A DNA stretch of 64,000 bases, from positions 12,276,001-12,340,000 of the forward strand of contig OX637334.1 in assembly GCA_951799405.1 (NCBI GenBank). The letters run 5' to 3'. Below the pieces are notes generated by a model that had not been told where the DNA came from, did not search any database, and saw only the letters and a list, made by a program, of their open reading frames with translations. Every line of letters starts with the position of its first letter. Position 1 is the stretch's first letter. Shown one piece after another: positions 54,197 to 63,477 of the stretch. This DNA is from Agapetus fuscipes (lineage: Eukaryota > Arthropoda > Insecta > Trichoptera > Glossosomatidae). A program made the position numbers and the translations under genes.

Positions 54197-54970
54197 ATGA
54201 CGAAATCTAAAAAAATAAATAATAAAAAGGATTTAGAAAGTAACACAATGGAGTCCATAAATTTTGATCCTCTCAAATTAAAAATATCTTTTAATGGTGA
54301 AAGTGAACCAAATGAATTTATAATAAGATTAGAAGAATTAGCCAAAGTCTACAAATTAAAATTAGATTATTTGGTAGAGTGTATGCCTATATTTTTAACA
54401 GATTTTCCGTTAACTTGGTACAGAGCAATTAACTGTGAATTTGATTGGAAAATTTTTAAAACCAAATTCTTACAACAATTTGAAAAATATGACTTTCAAA
54501 GGAATCTTAAGTTAGAAATTTTAAATATGGTACAAGGTCATGATAATGCATCTGTTTATATTTTAAAGGTAAAATCAAAAAATAATTTATTAAATAAAAG
54601 AATGCACGATAAGGAACTTATGGACATAATAATTCATGGATTGTCAGAAAAATATGCAACTTTACTGACAACATCTGAAATTAAAAATACAGAGGAATTA
54701 TCTACAATATGTAGCAAGTTTGAATCATTTTTCAAATTTAATGAATGTAAGAATTTAAATGTAATGAATGACACAGAAGAGAAAAATGTAATGCAAAAAT
54801 GCAATTTTTGTAATAAATTAGGACATGATGAAATAGATTGTTGGACTAAAAATAGAAAATTAGATTACATACAGAATAAATGTAGAAGTTTCACAAATAA
54901 TATAGTATGCCACTTTTGTAATAAAAGAGGACATGTGGAAAGAAATTGTTTTATAAAAAATGGAAAATAG
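54197..54970 (+). CDS. Gag protein with two zinc knuckles
   Basis: 257 residues. Residues about 30-160 form a retrotransposon Gag capsid-like region (KISFNGESEPNEFIIRLEEL, FPLTWYRAINCEFDWKIFKT, QQFEKYDFQRNLKLEILNMV), with the WYR...W..FK..F..QF pattern. Near the C-terminus are two CCHC knuckles: CNFCNKLGHDEIDC and CHFCNKRGHVERNC. Gag packages element RNA into particles. The start is the first ATG after a 460-bp leader. The stop overlaps the integrase frame by 11 bp, which is in the +1 frame. Codon use is AT-rich. No stop or frameshift is seen, so it looks functional. Confidence 0.92.
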   Translation: MTKSKKINNKKDLESNTMESINFDPLKLKISFNGESEPNEFIIRLEELAKVYKLKLDYLVECMPIFLTDFPLTWYRAINCEFDWKIFKTKFLQQFEKYDFQRNLKLEILNMVQGHDNASVYILKVKSKNNLLNKRMHDKELMDIIIHGLSEKYATLLTTSEIKNTEELSTICSKFESFFKFNECKNLNVMNDTEEKNVMQKCNFCNKLGHDEIDCWTKNRKLDYIQNKCRSFTNNIVCHFCNKRGHVERNCFIKNGK

Positions 54971-55850
54971 AAAAAGAGTGGATAGACCGTTAAAAATGCT
55001 GAGTATTGATTTGATAGGACCATTACCAAAATCAAGTACGGGCTATATACATATATTATCAATAATAGATGTTTTTACCAAATATTGTTGGTTATTTCCT
55101 TTAAGAAGAGCTACTACAGAAGAAATAGTAAAATTAATAGAAAATAAAATATTTTTAACAGAAGGAGTACCGCAAACGATAATAACAGATAATGGAAAGA
55201 ATTTAAAGTCAAATGCATTTAAAGATTTTATGTACTCATATGGAGTACAGAAAATATTTTATACAACTTTATATACTCCCATGTGCAATAATGTAGAGAC
55301 ATATAATAGAACAATAGGATACACATTAGCTATTTTTGTTGAAAATGAACAAAGAAAATGGGATACTTTTTTAGATTCAGTACAAAGCATAATAAATAAT
55401 ACAGTCAATTTAGCAACAGGATACACACCTAATGTATTAGCAAGAGGTAGGGAGATTGTACTAAATGGTGAAATTCATGGTGAAATAGTAAATGATGAAA
55501 TAGAATCAAAGGAAGACTTAGATAAATATAGAGATATGCATAAAGATAAAATGAAGGAATTAAACACATTATACAAAATTGTAACAGAAAATTTATGGGA
55601 TGCATATAATAAAAATGCAAATTATTATAATAAAGGTAGATCAAATCGTGTCTATGATCAAGGGGATATTGTATGGCGTAAAAATTTCATACAATCAAAT
55701 GCAGGGAAATACTTCTGTACAAAGTTGGCTCCAAAATTTGTCAAAGCCAGAATAGAAAAGAAAGTTAGCAAGATAGTCTATGTATTAAAAGATATAGACA
55801 CAAATGTTATAAATAAATATCACATCAAGGACATAATCAAATTAGATTAA
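54960..55850 (+). CDS. Integrase catalytic core and C-terminus
   Basis: 296 residues. Near the N-terminus RVDRPLKMLSIDLIGPLPKS holds the first catalytic Asp (IDLIGPL). TIITDNGKNLKSNAFKDF holds the second Asp and CNNVETYNRTIGYTLA the Glu, so the DDE triad is complete. The C-terminal half includes YNKGRSNRVYDQGDIVWRKN, the chromatin/DNA-binding tail common to Gypsy-type integrases. The usual N-terminal HHCC zinc domain is absent. The frame opens just before the core, implying that a deletion joined the gag end to mid-pol. It would insert element cDNA into chromosomes if made; expression would need a +1 frameshift or re-initiation at the ATG at 54960. Confidence 0.93.
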   Translation: MENRKRVDRPLKMLSIDLIGPLPKSSTGYIHILSIIDVFTKYCWLFPLRRATTEEIVKLIENKIFLTEGVPQTIITDNGKNLKSNAFKDFMYSYGVQKIFYTTLYTPMCNNVETYNRTIGYTLAIFVENEQRKWDTFLDSVQSIINNTVNLATGYTPNVLARGREIVLNGEIHGEIVNDEIESKEDLDKYRDMHKDKMKELNTLYKIVTENLWDAYNKNANYYNKGRSNRVYDQGDIVWRKNFIQSNAGKYFCTKLAPKFVKARIEKKVSKIVYVLKDIDTNVINKYHIKDIIKLD

Positions 55851-56483
55851 AAAAAAAAAAAAAAAAAAAAACATATTTCATGTGTATGAAAAATTTGAGG
55901 TGATGCATGATACGGTGAAAGTTGATATAAAAGTGATCAGTGAAAGAATGAATTATGAAACATTGCATGAATGAAGGTATGAAACATAAATTAAACAAAG
56001 TATTACATATGAAGGTAAAGTTTTTAAAAAAAATTGATGGACTGATAAATTTATTAATGAAAAATAAATTTGAAATAAATTTAAATATTGGGAAAGATGT
56101 GATACATGTTTAAAAAAAAAAAAGTTATTTTAATGAATTGATTAATAAACTGGTGAATGTTTATTATGTATTATTATTTGATTATTTTGAATTGTTGAAT
56201 TAAGTATTTAAAAAAAAAAAAACAAATATTTGTTTAAAATATTGAATATGAAATTTGTGTTAAAAAAAAAATATATATTAATTTTAGTATGAAAATAATT
56301 GGTATTGTTAAAAAAGGTATTAATGACTGAATAATGTATCAGAAACAGGTTTTTTTTTTATTTTCATATTTTTGAAATTTATCCTTAAAATAAAACAAAA
56401 TATGTGGCGCCGGCTGAGCATTATGATACATTATTTACTCATTGTAAAAGAAAAAAAAAAAAATTGGGAATGTTTTTTTTTAT

Positions 56484-56498
56484 GAGAGGAAGGAGGTG
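56484..56498 (+). promoter_or_regulatory. Polypurine tract
   Basis: GAGAGGAAGGAGGTG lies immediately upstream of the 3' LTR and would prime plus-strand synthesis. Confidence 0.75.
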
Positions 56499-56501
56499 TA
56501 T

Positions 56502-56760
56502 TGTAACGAGATGGATTTGTTTGTTTGGTGGAATAGAACATGAGATTTGAATTTGAATGAAAAGGAAAACAAAAGAATGAAAGTGAAAAAAAGCTTGCCA
56601 GGCGGGATAGCCACAAGCCTGTGTAATTAAGAATAAAGAATATTATTGTGCTGTGGTTAATTGTGTATACATTGTGAAAGAAATAAAAGTAAACATATTA
56701 AAGTGTGTATGTTATATTATTAATTGTGTCAATCAGCAGGAGAGAAGAAAAACCCTCACA
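56502..56760 (+). repeat. 3' LTR
   Basis: 259 bp, matches the 5' LTR. The interval 55851-56483 is a non-coding AT-rich 3' region with poly-A runs. Confidence 0.95.
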
Positions 56761-56816
56761 AAGTCTACAAAAAAGCCCAGAAAAAAATCAACAGTCACAA
56801 TGCTACAGTTACTATT

Positions 56817-56890
56817 AATATTTTTAAACTGCAGCCAATTTAAATTTACCGCCTTACAGCCAATTTAAATTTACCACCATTCATGGATTT
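56817..56890. repeat. CAGCCAATTTAAATTTACCGCC repeat units
   Basis: Two partial units followed by CACCATTCATGGATTTCCGG. The same phrase resumes at 58180 beyond the LINE, so the LINE at 57013 probably inserted into this array. Confidence 0.6.
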
Positions 56891-57012
56891 CCGGTTCCCC
56901 AGCCAAAAGCTTTACTAAAAATACAAAATTTAGTGAAAATAAATTTAAATTTAATTTAAATTTGAAAAACATTTTTAAAATAATACCTAATAGCATAATT
57001 TTAATACCATTT

Positions 57013-57515
57013 TTACAGACGGTTCTAAATTAACTCCAGACGAAAACAGTGGCTCTGCATTTGTAATCCCCATACTCGATATCGAGTCGGGATTCAAATT
57101 ACCCCCCGAGGCCTCTGTCTACACGGCTGAATGTTTTGCCATGGAAGAAGCATTGCGCTCTTCTATAACATTAAATGAACATAGCTTTATAATTTTCTCC
57201 GACTCCCTCTCCCTTTTTAACTGCTTGGCATCTCCACTGTCCATATTTTCGAGGAACCAATTGATTATAAATATTCGCTTACTCCTGCTAAAACTTGAAG
57301 AAAGGGGCAAGGATGTGGTGATTGTGTGGATCCCTGCACACTGTGGAATTGAAGGAAATGAAAAGGCCGATTCCCTAGCCAAGTGGGCTGTTCAGCAAGG
57401 GGGTGCCCCGTCTGGATTTTCTATCACAGAGAGCGACCAACTGAGGATCTTGGAGCGTGCCGCTGTTAGGAGGTGGAATACCTCTTGGCATGGGAGCTCC
57501 AAGGGCCTCCGCTAG
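57013..57515 (+). pseudogene. RNase H domain of a non-LTR retrotransposon
   Basis: TDGSKLTPDENSG (first catalytic Asp), VYTAECFAMEEALRSS (Glu), FIIFSDSLSLFNCL (Asp) and VIVWIPAHCGIEGNEKADSL (His and the last Asp) give all four RNase H catalytic positions. It degrades RNA in RNA-DNA hybrids during reverse transcription. The frame is open from the 5' truncation point, with no real start. After 57515 it is frameshifted; the Cys/His tail CDCGQDLETIDHIFFGCPL remains near 57665-57722. Non-functional because the RT is missing. Confidence 0.88.
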
Positions 57516-57975
57516 AGAGGTTTTCAGGGAGCCTTTCCATCTGGACCATGGTTTGCTGGAGCCAGACTGTCTAGAAACCACATCACCATTATCTGCCGTA
57601 TGCGCTTTGGACACGTCAGACTAAACAACCATTTGTTTAAGTTGGGGCTAGTCGATCCCCGGACTGTGACTGCGGCCAAGATCTTGAAACTATAGATCAT
57701 ATTTTTTTTGGATGCCCCTTACGAGATGCATTCGATATTTATTTCAAATTCAAAAACATTTCATTTCCGGTAAACATAAAATACCTCTTGGCACTTAATT
57801 CCTCTAAAATTAATAGAAATATAATAAAATTAATAATCAATTCTTAAAAATTGTATAAAAATCTAAAATCATCACAAATATGTTAAAAATTACTTAAACA
57901 TTCCTGCAACTAAGATGAATCCACGGCTGTAACATCCTTCAGGGTGAGATGCCAAAAAAAAATAATTTAATACTA
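57013..57975 (+). mobile_element. 5'-truncated LINE tail with RNase H domain
   Basis: It begins inside RNase H and runs to a 3' end with CCACGGCTGTAACATCCTTC and an A-rich tail. The same terminal block occurs at 33237-33275. The presence of RNase H places it with I/Jockey-group LINEs that encode that domain, unlike the element at 30117. Confidence 0.85.
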
Positions 57976-57984
57976 AGATTTATA

Positions 57985-58190
57985 TTTTTATACTGCCACA
58001 AATTTAAATTTGCCGCCAATATAGTAACGGTTATTTAATAACATGATTTTAATACTCAGATTTATATTTTCATACTGCCACAAATTTAAATTTGCCGCCA
58101 TTATAATAACGGTTATTTCATAACATGATTTTAATACTCAGATTAATATTTTCAAACTGCAGCAATTTAAATTTACCACCATTCATGAAT
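57985..58190. repeat. Three tandem ~75-bp units (AAATTTAAATTTGCCGCC)
   Basis: Units with CTGCCACAAATTTAAATTTG, ATAGTAACGGTTATTTAATA and CATGATTTTAATACTCAGAT repeat at about 57996, 58073 and 58150. The family also occurs at 1533-1660. Confidence 0.85.
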
Positions 58191-58767
58191 TTCCTGTTCC
58201 CCAGCCAAGAGCCTACTGGCGGGAGTCAATCGTTAGTGATGTCATGTTGACAGCATGTGAAATGAAGAATGACTCATTAAGGGAGAGAGAGAGATTTACC
58301 GACTCGCTCTGTCTGAGGCGTGGACCTGTTGCATCAAACACCATACTACGCTGCTCAAGCCATAGCAGCAACTAAACCACATGTACACAAACAACAACAG
58401 TTAAAATGAGAAAGAAAATCCCTAGAGATTAAAATCCCCAACCAACTGAATTTAATATTTTTATCGTCTCTCCGCCGAGTTGCTATTCAAATAATTAAAC
58501 AATAGATGTTGTTTGGGTAAGAAAAACCTTAGTTACCTAGTCTTGTGAGATCACCTCATCAAGGGAAAATTGAAAATGTTATTTTTGTCTTTATTACCAA
58601 CGGTTATTACTCAATGGTTCGTTGCGTGAAACGGTATACATATTTTGAAAAAAAAATGTCAACATCGAGTAAGAATAACTGAATCGGTGTTATTCTAAAA
58701 AAAAAAAGCCATGGCTCATCCTCAGCCTACAAAAAATTGATGATCCGTAAATCAGCCATAGGTCAAA
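58191..58767. other. Unique DNA upstream of the Frl exon, no gene seen
   Basis: Contains a short GA run (58280-58292) and a moderately GC-rich part (58300-58380). No coding exon was recognised. It may hold regulatory DNA or an untranslated exon of the gene starting at 59359; the sequence alone does not show it. Confidence 0.35.
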
Positions 58768-59016
58768 TCGCACGTTTAATAATAAAGGGCAATAACTCAA
58801 AAATAGGGAAAATCGAGATTTTGTAATAAAACGCATGAACAATGCGAGAAGAATAGGTAGAATGCGACAGCCGTTCAATTTGGACGAATATGACCGAGAT
58901 AAAACATCGGACGCCTTTTTCATCCCATACAAGTTGTACTGGTTGTCTGAACTTCAAACGTGATTTCCCAACATTCTTATTTTTTGAGTTATTGCTCTTT
59001 ATGATTAAGCGTGCGA
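58768..59016. mobile_element. MITE family TCGCACGCTTAAT, copy 3
   Basis: 249 bp, same termini (TCGCACGTTTAAT..TTAAGCGTGCGA) and interior as copies 1 and 2. AA flanks both ends. It lies 343 bp upstream of the Frl start codon. Confidence 0.85.
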
Positions 59017-59081
59017 AATGTTTTGTGAATAGGACTGAATGAGTTTTGGCATGATTTCCCCTTCATATCCTTGCATCTCTG

Positions 59082-59173
59082 TGCCTTGCATAAGATAGGA
59101 AGGAGAGGATGAAATGGAGGCAGCTCTGCAGAGGCTCTGGCCACCTCTAGCATAATGGCGACAGAGTAACAGT
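59082..59173 (+). repeat. RTE-like LINE 3' tail near the Frl promoter
   Basis: GGAGGCAGCTCTGCAGAGGC, then TCTGGCCACCTC and GGCGACAGAGTAACAG: the 3' terminus of the family at 11193, with no coding part. It ends about 186 bp upstream of the Frl ATG. Confidence 0.75.
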
Positions 59174-59329
59174 TCCCTTACTTTATGGAAAAAAAATACC
59201 GTTCGCAGCATTGAACTTCTCGTTCCGTACAGCTCCCCTGCAACTTCAGTACACCGCGAAGCTGTCAAACGCTGACATGTATAATTTGTGCAATATTAGT
59301 GTTTTAGCTTTCTCGGCCGAAGTGTATTA

Positions 59330-59335
59330 ATGTGA
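59330..59335 (+). promoter_or_regulatory. Minimal upstream ORF (ATG-TGA) before the Frl start
   Basis: ATG followed directly by TGA, 24 bp before the Frl ATG and out of frame with it. If transcribed, a start-stop element of this type can pause scanning ribosomes and lower initiation downstream; that effect is inferred. Confidence 0.45.
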
Positions 59336-59358
59336 GTGCGGCGCGCGTTTCTAGCAGG

Positions 59359-59529
59359 ATGGGGCTCATCAGCTCCCGTAGCGCTGCGCCCCCCACCGTG
59401 GATATAGTCCCGCTTTCCGGTGGTAAAAGCGGCCCCCATGTTCGACAGGGCTCTACCAGAGGCCCTGGCCCACCCAGGCGCCCTATGCCGGAGCCCGCAG
59501 AGCTCGACCAACGATTTCTTAAACTATTG
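59359..59529 (+). CDS. Frl: Formin-like protein (Frl/FMNL), first coding exon
   Basis: ATG at 59359, donor CTATTG|GTAAGT after 59529, phase 0, 57 codons. The protein begins MGLISSRSAAPPTVDIVPLS, with Gly2 and Ser6 as in an N-myristoylation site, and ends PPRRPMPEPAELDQRFLKLL. This corresponds to the FMNL start, where a Gly2 myristoylation site and Pro-rich stretch lead to 'PMPxxxELExRF...L' just before the GTPase-binding domain. Formin-like proteins nucleate and elongate unbranched actin under Cdc42/Rac control; the myristoyl group targets the membrane. FH1 and FH2 domains lie on later exons outside the window. The region is GC-rich, as usual for a first exon. The start was chosen for the MGxxxS context; an upstream in-frame ATG is not present. 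Confidence 0.82.
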
Positions 59530-59639
59530 GTAAGTCTTAATTTTCCTACATCCATTTAAATCTAAATTTTCTTTGTGGAGTCACCAATGTATTGCCAACA
59601 AAAAAACAAACATAACTTTGTCTTCGTGTTGTTTTTTTA

Positions 59640-60790
59640 CTTTCTTGCTATAGCTGAAGGCTATAAAGAAAGTTTTGATTTGGTGTGAATTTTTTTTTTC
59701 GAGGTTTTCACGGAAATGAGTAATTGTCCTGGTGCAGGACATGCCAAAAAACACTATCTTTCAAAAACGTCCGTCTGTATGTGTGTGTGTCACTTTCCAA
59801 AGTATAAGACCTAGAGATACCAAATTTTGGCTACATCAACTTTTGTGGACATGTATTAAGTATGAATAACATGGCATTACACCAACTTGAAAATTCAAGA
59901 TGGCTGCCATACAAAAAAACTAAATTGCACTTTTCTCAAAAACGGCTGCAAGAATTTTTCTTAAATTTTCAGAATTGCCATTAATTAGTTTTTAACTTAA
60001 TAAATTAGTTATGACAACACTCTTACTAATCTGTGTCTATGGGTTGCCGTATGAAAAAAACAAACGATTGTGATTTTCTCGAAAGTTAAGGGGTCAACCA
60101 AAATATAATATTTTACAATATTATAGACAACATAAATTTCTACAAAATTAAAAAAAAATCTTTTTGAAAAAATAAATATAAAGCACCGTTTACACGACCT
60201 GAAATTTAAAATCGAAAATATTACAAAAACCTAATAAAATGCAAGATATTCAAATTTGTTTTAGATTTAAATTTACTTTAATTCATAGTCAAAGATATTT
60301 TACTTTTTTGAAAATTCAAGATGGCTTCCGAAGAGCTGAAAATTTAAAATGCGATTTTTTCAAAAACGGCTCCGACGATTTTTCTTAAATTTTTTAATTT
60401 TTTTTAAATTTGATATCTAATAATTATAATCATTTCCTCATCACAATCTCGGTTTAGGGAGTTGCCATATAAAAAAGAAATAATGGAAAAATTCTCGGCA
60501 GTTAGAGGGTTAATAAAAAAAACTTAATGACAAATGTAAAACAAATGATAAACTATATATTGCCATCATTATTTTTTCCAAAAAGTGGATCAAAAGTATA
60601 GCCACCATACAAAATGAAAAATTTTCCATACAAAATATTTTGGTAATTTTCTTGGTAGTCAAAGGGTTAAAATTAGAAAAAAGGCTGTGATTCTTAAAAT
60701 TTTATAAATACCCATAATAATCAGTCTATATTTTTTCAAAATATAACTAAAAAGTTTACCCACATTACAAAGTCCTAGTTTTAATTTTTT
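59640..60790. mobile_element. Long AT-rich non-coding element with terminal hairpins, copy C
   Basis: Same orientation as copy B, shorter and diverged. It opens with a hairpin ACTTTCTTGCTATAGC-tgaa-GGCTATAAAGAAAGT, then GTCCTG-gtg-CAGGAC, a weak GT run and GCTGCCATACAAAAAA, GCTATGGGTTGCCGTATG-type units and GCCACCATACAAAATG. It lies in intron 1 of Frl. Confidence 0.7.
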
Positions 60791-60801
60791 TTTAATTTTG
60801 A

Positions 60802-61146
60802 CCGGTCGATAGCTCAGTTGGTAGAGTGCTTGCATTCCATGCCGTGAGCTCGGGTTCGAATCCCGCCGAGGCGAGGGTGTCAGAAATGATTTCCCGTTTC
60901 GGTGTTTGTTTCAAACCCCAAAATAAAAATGCCGGCAAGGTTTACTCAGCCTTCACAAGAAATGAGTACCAGTTCTCTCGGGAGCTGGGAAACCCCCACT
61001 TCATCTGAAGTGGTTGGCGCAAGGCCGGCCCCCTTACCTGTAAAAATAAATAGGTTCAACTCGCCACATGCGACCCCTTCGGGGATAACGCGGCAAGAAG
61101 TTACACTATATGTGTAGCTTAGTTGCGTGAGTTGCGTTGCGTAGTT
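60802..61146 (+). mobile_element. tRNA-derived SINE, best-preserved copy
   Basis: GACCGGTCGATAGCTCAGTT (A box TAGCTCAGTTGG), GGGTTCGAATCCCGCC (B box at 60853), body TTCGGTGTTTGTTTCAAACC, TTCTCTCGGGAGCTGGGAAA and CCCTTCGGGGATAACGCGGC. It ends GTGTAGCTTAGTTGCGTGAG plus a short GTTGCG repeat tail. It is transcribed by RNA polymerase III in the usual SINE model and moved by LINE machinery. The tRNA part most resembles a 'GxCCGATAGCTCAGTTGGTAGAGxxCTTGCAT' head. Confidence 0.9.
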
Positions 61147-61186
61147 TGCATACAGAAGGGTTCAATGACCATCTATAAGAATCTAG

Positions 61187-61860
61187 AATCTAAGTTGCAA
61201 TGAAATATAAACATTCAAAACTCATATCAAATGCATGCCCACAAACTGGTACGTGTAAATTCGCGCTTACGAATGCTGAATGTGTACTTACAAATTAAAA
61301 CCAAATCTCAAATGAACATAAAACCTGCAACTCTTGCCGACCTTCCTTGAAACAGGGGTGACATTGACAAAGTATTTTTTTATTTACACTGTGGGAGGAC
61401 TGCGAAATGCGGTTGTTTTAAGGTTGTATTATAGTCTTCCTCCAATAAATAAACTATGTGGTTGCTGTAAATAATGCATTTTAAAAATGAAAATAATGTG
61501 ATGAACGAGTGTGATATAAAAGAGAATATGGGAATGAAAGTACAAAAAAGTTCGATGAGATGGTTCGGACATCTTGAAAGAATGGATGATGAACAACTAA
61601 CGAAGAAAGTGTACAAAGGAAATGTCAGAGGTAAGCGCGGAAGGGGAAAGCTGAGGAAAGAATGGTTAGACCAAATAGGTGAGATTGCGAAAGAATGGAA
61701 TCTGCAGAGTGAGAATAAGAGAAGAGTATTTATGAAAAAGGTGATGACAGAAGAAAGTGGAGGCGCATCTGCGGAGGTACCGCCCACCCCTAGTGGAACG
61801 GCTGCAGGATACAGTACAGTACAGTACAGAGGTCAGCTTCATACCAACCTATAAGTCAAG
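61187..61860 (-). repeat. SINE-like repeat split by a LINE fragment
   Basis: The left piece 61187-61381 (ATCTAAGTTGCAATGAAATA to GTGACATTGACAAAGTATTT) and right piece 61826-61860 (GAGGTCAGCTTCATACCAAC, CTATAAGTCAAGG) flank the LINE fragment. Confidence 0.8.
61460..61828 (+). pseudogene. RTE-like LINE C-terminus with (TACAG)n tail
   Basis: The frame reads SSMRWFGHLERMDDEQLTKK, then GKRGRGKLRKEWLDQI and NKRRVFMKKVMTEESGGASA, the post-RT tail of the family seen at 11193 and 42938. It is followed by the 3' terminus CCCACCCCTAGTGGAACGGC and a TACAGTACAGTACAG tail. The RT is absent (5' truncation at about 61385-61460). The tail joins the SINE-like repeat at its own TACAG, a micro-homology typical of target-primed insertion. 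Confidence 0.8.
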
Positions 61861-62340
61861 GATCTTTCTTGTGTAATTGGCGCTTTTTCCAGAGAAGACC
61901 AACCTCGCAGAGGGCTCTTGAGGTGTGATTCACACAAAACGGCGCTCACCAAATAAATCATCCTAATATTTTTTATTCACTTAAGAATTTATATGGCTAT
62001 TTCCATATTGTACGAGTATGCAGGTACACACCGCGGTGGAATGAAATTGATTTTGTATTGATATATTATATTTCATTGAAACTGCATAAGCTGGTAGATG
62101 ATTATAGCTTTACATACGTCATACAGTGGTTTAATTTTTGCAAGAAAGTCGAGTGCAGATTCTGTGCAATTTATTGTTATTTGTTTTATACATTCATGGA
62201 GACTGCAGTGTTTTGAAACCTGCTCAAATAATATAAGGTTGCATTTGATAAAGAATATTTTTTTGAGTTTGATATGATAATGATATAAGGTATCATTATT
62301 AACTACAAACATATTATGTTAGTGGTTTGTTACTCAAATT
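61861..62340. other. No gene recognised
   Basis: AT-rich intronic DNA of the Frl gene; no repeat with a second copy in the window was found. Confidence 0.35.
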
Positions 62341-62678
62341 AACAACACTTTACTTTTAAACACTGTTTTTAATTCCACAAATACAATATAATGAAAAAAT
62401 TTAATTCTAAATTACACGACTAACGTTTTCGACTATTCAGTCATCATCAGGTCAGTCGACAGTCAGTCATTCAGTCATATTCAGTCATTTTGACCTGATG
62501 ATGACTGAATAGTCCAAAACGTTAGTAGTATAAGTAATTTAAAATTTAATTTTTTAATTTTATTGTATTTGTGGAATTAAAAACAGTGTTTAAAAGTAAA
62601 GTGTTGTTTATTTGAATAACAAACCAAAAGCATGAATTTTCACAGTGCTAATACACAAACCATAAAAAATATATTATG
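62341..62678. mobile_element. Fold-back element with hammerhead-like core, member 3
   Basis: Arms of about 115 bp (62341-62454, 62491-62608) pair almost fully: AACAACACTTTACTTTTAAA with TTTAAAAGTAAAGTGTTGTT. Each arm holds a core; the left arm (minus, 62450 down to 62422) reads CTGATGA-T-GACT-gaat-AGTC-GAAAACG, the right arm CTGATGA..AGTC-CAAAACG. The loop repeats CAGTCATT. The tail GCATGAATTTTCACAGTGCT, ACACAAACCATAAAAAAT matches 48842-48906. Confidence 0.7.
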
Positions 62679-62955
62679 TTAGAATTCAGAACCTTGTCTT
62701 CATGGTTAGTGAATGACAGCTGACATTGCGAAAAAAACTTTTAAGTACAGCATGTTTCAAATTTGTTCATCAAAATTTGTCATGGATTTATCACAAACTC
62801 GCAGAAAAAATAAAAAAATAAGTATCATATCAATATCTGCATCGCTTAGTTAATAAAGCTAAATTCCAATTTTAATTTAGAAAACAGCTAAGTTACATTT
62901 GAAATTGCAACAAATTTAATAAAAGAGTTTTAGGCTTACACTGCCGGCTGATGAT

Positions 62956-63139
62956 GCTGGAGAGATGTTTTCCGGGATCTGTTGCCGTGGTCTATGGAAG
63001 CTGGTTCATAGTTTTCATCAAGATCATCTTTATCATCACACTTCATGCTGAAGAAGCCCATCGTAGATATGGGTGAAACGTCTGGAAGCTCTAGCTCCCA
63101 AAGACTACACTAACAGATCCCGGAAAACATCTCTCCAGC
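62956..63139. mobile_element. Fold-back Penelope-pLTR-like element, second family
   Basis: GCTGGAGAGATGTTTTCCGG is inverted at the right as CCGGAAAACATCTCTCCAGC. The centre reads CTGAAGA-aGCCCAT-cgtag-ATATGGGT-GAAACG (63048-63079), again a CUGANGA/stem II/GAAA layout. A related fragment is at 37531-37631. Confidence 0.6.
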
Positions 63140-63477
63140 AAATTTAATATATTTAAGGTAAATGTAAAAAAAATGGACCTTAATTTTTTTGTGACATCAC
63201 ACACTTGGATTGTTAGGGAAAAGAAAAATGAAAACTTTGCTCATGTAAAGTTATGTTGCGTTGTAAATCAAGAAAGAATAAGAATAAAGCTAAGATGTAG
63301 GTAATTATTGTGTTGGTTAGTTGGAGGCAATGAAGCATGGGGAATACTGGGATGAGGTTGAGTGGAGCATGATGGTCATTAGGCATGTAAGTAATCATGC
63401 ACACCTTTGTATTTACCCTGCAAATTTAGTTTTCAACGCAACCCAGAAAGTTCTATGAGAAAGGTTATCTTAATCTT

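Larger units (their letters stand above)
53476..56760 (+). mobile_element. Young LTR retrotransposon carrying only Gag and integrase
   Basis: Two 259-bp LTRs (53476-53734, 56502-56760) appear identical by eye. The element has a TGG-starting primer site, a purine tract before the 3' LTR, and AAGT on both flanks (53472-53475, 56761-56764). Total length is 3285 bp. Gag with zinc knuckles is followed directly by the integrase core; protease, RT, RNase H and the integrase zinc-binding segment are absent. Integrase of this type suggests the Gypsy (Metaviridae) group. It must rely on RT from a related full element. Confidence 0.95.

Noticed and set aside
60802..60875. Functional tRNA gene from A and B boxes
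   Set aside because: It is the head of a SINE with several related copies and a long non-tRNA body.
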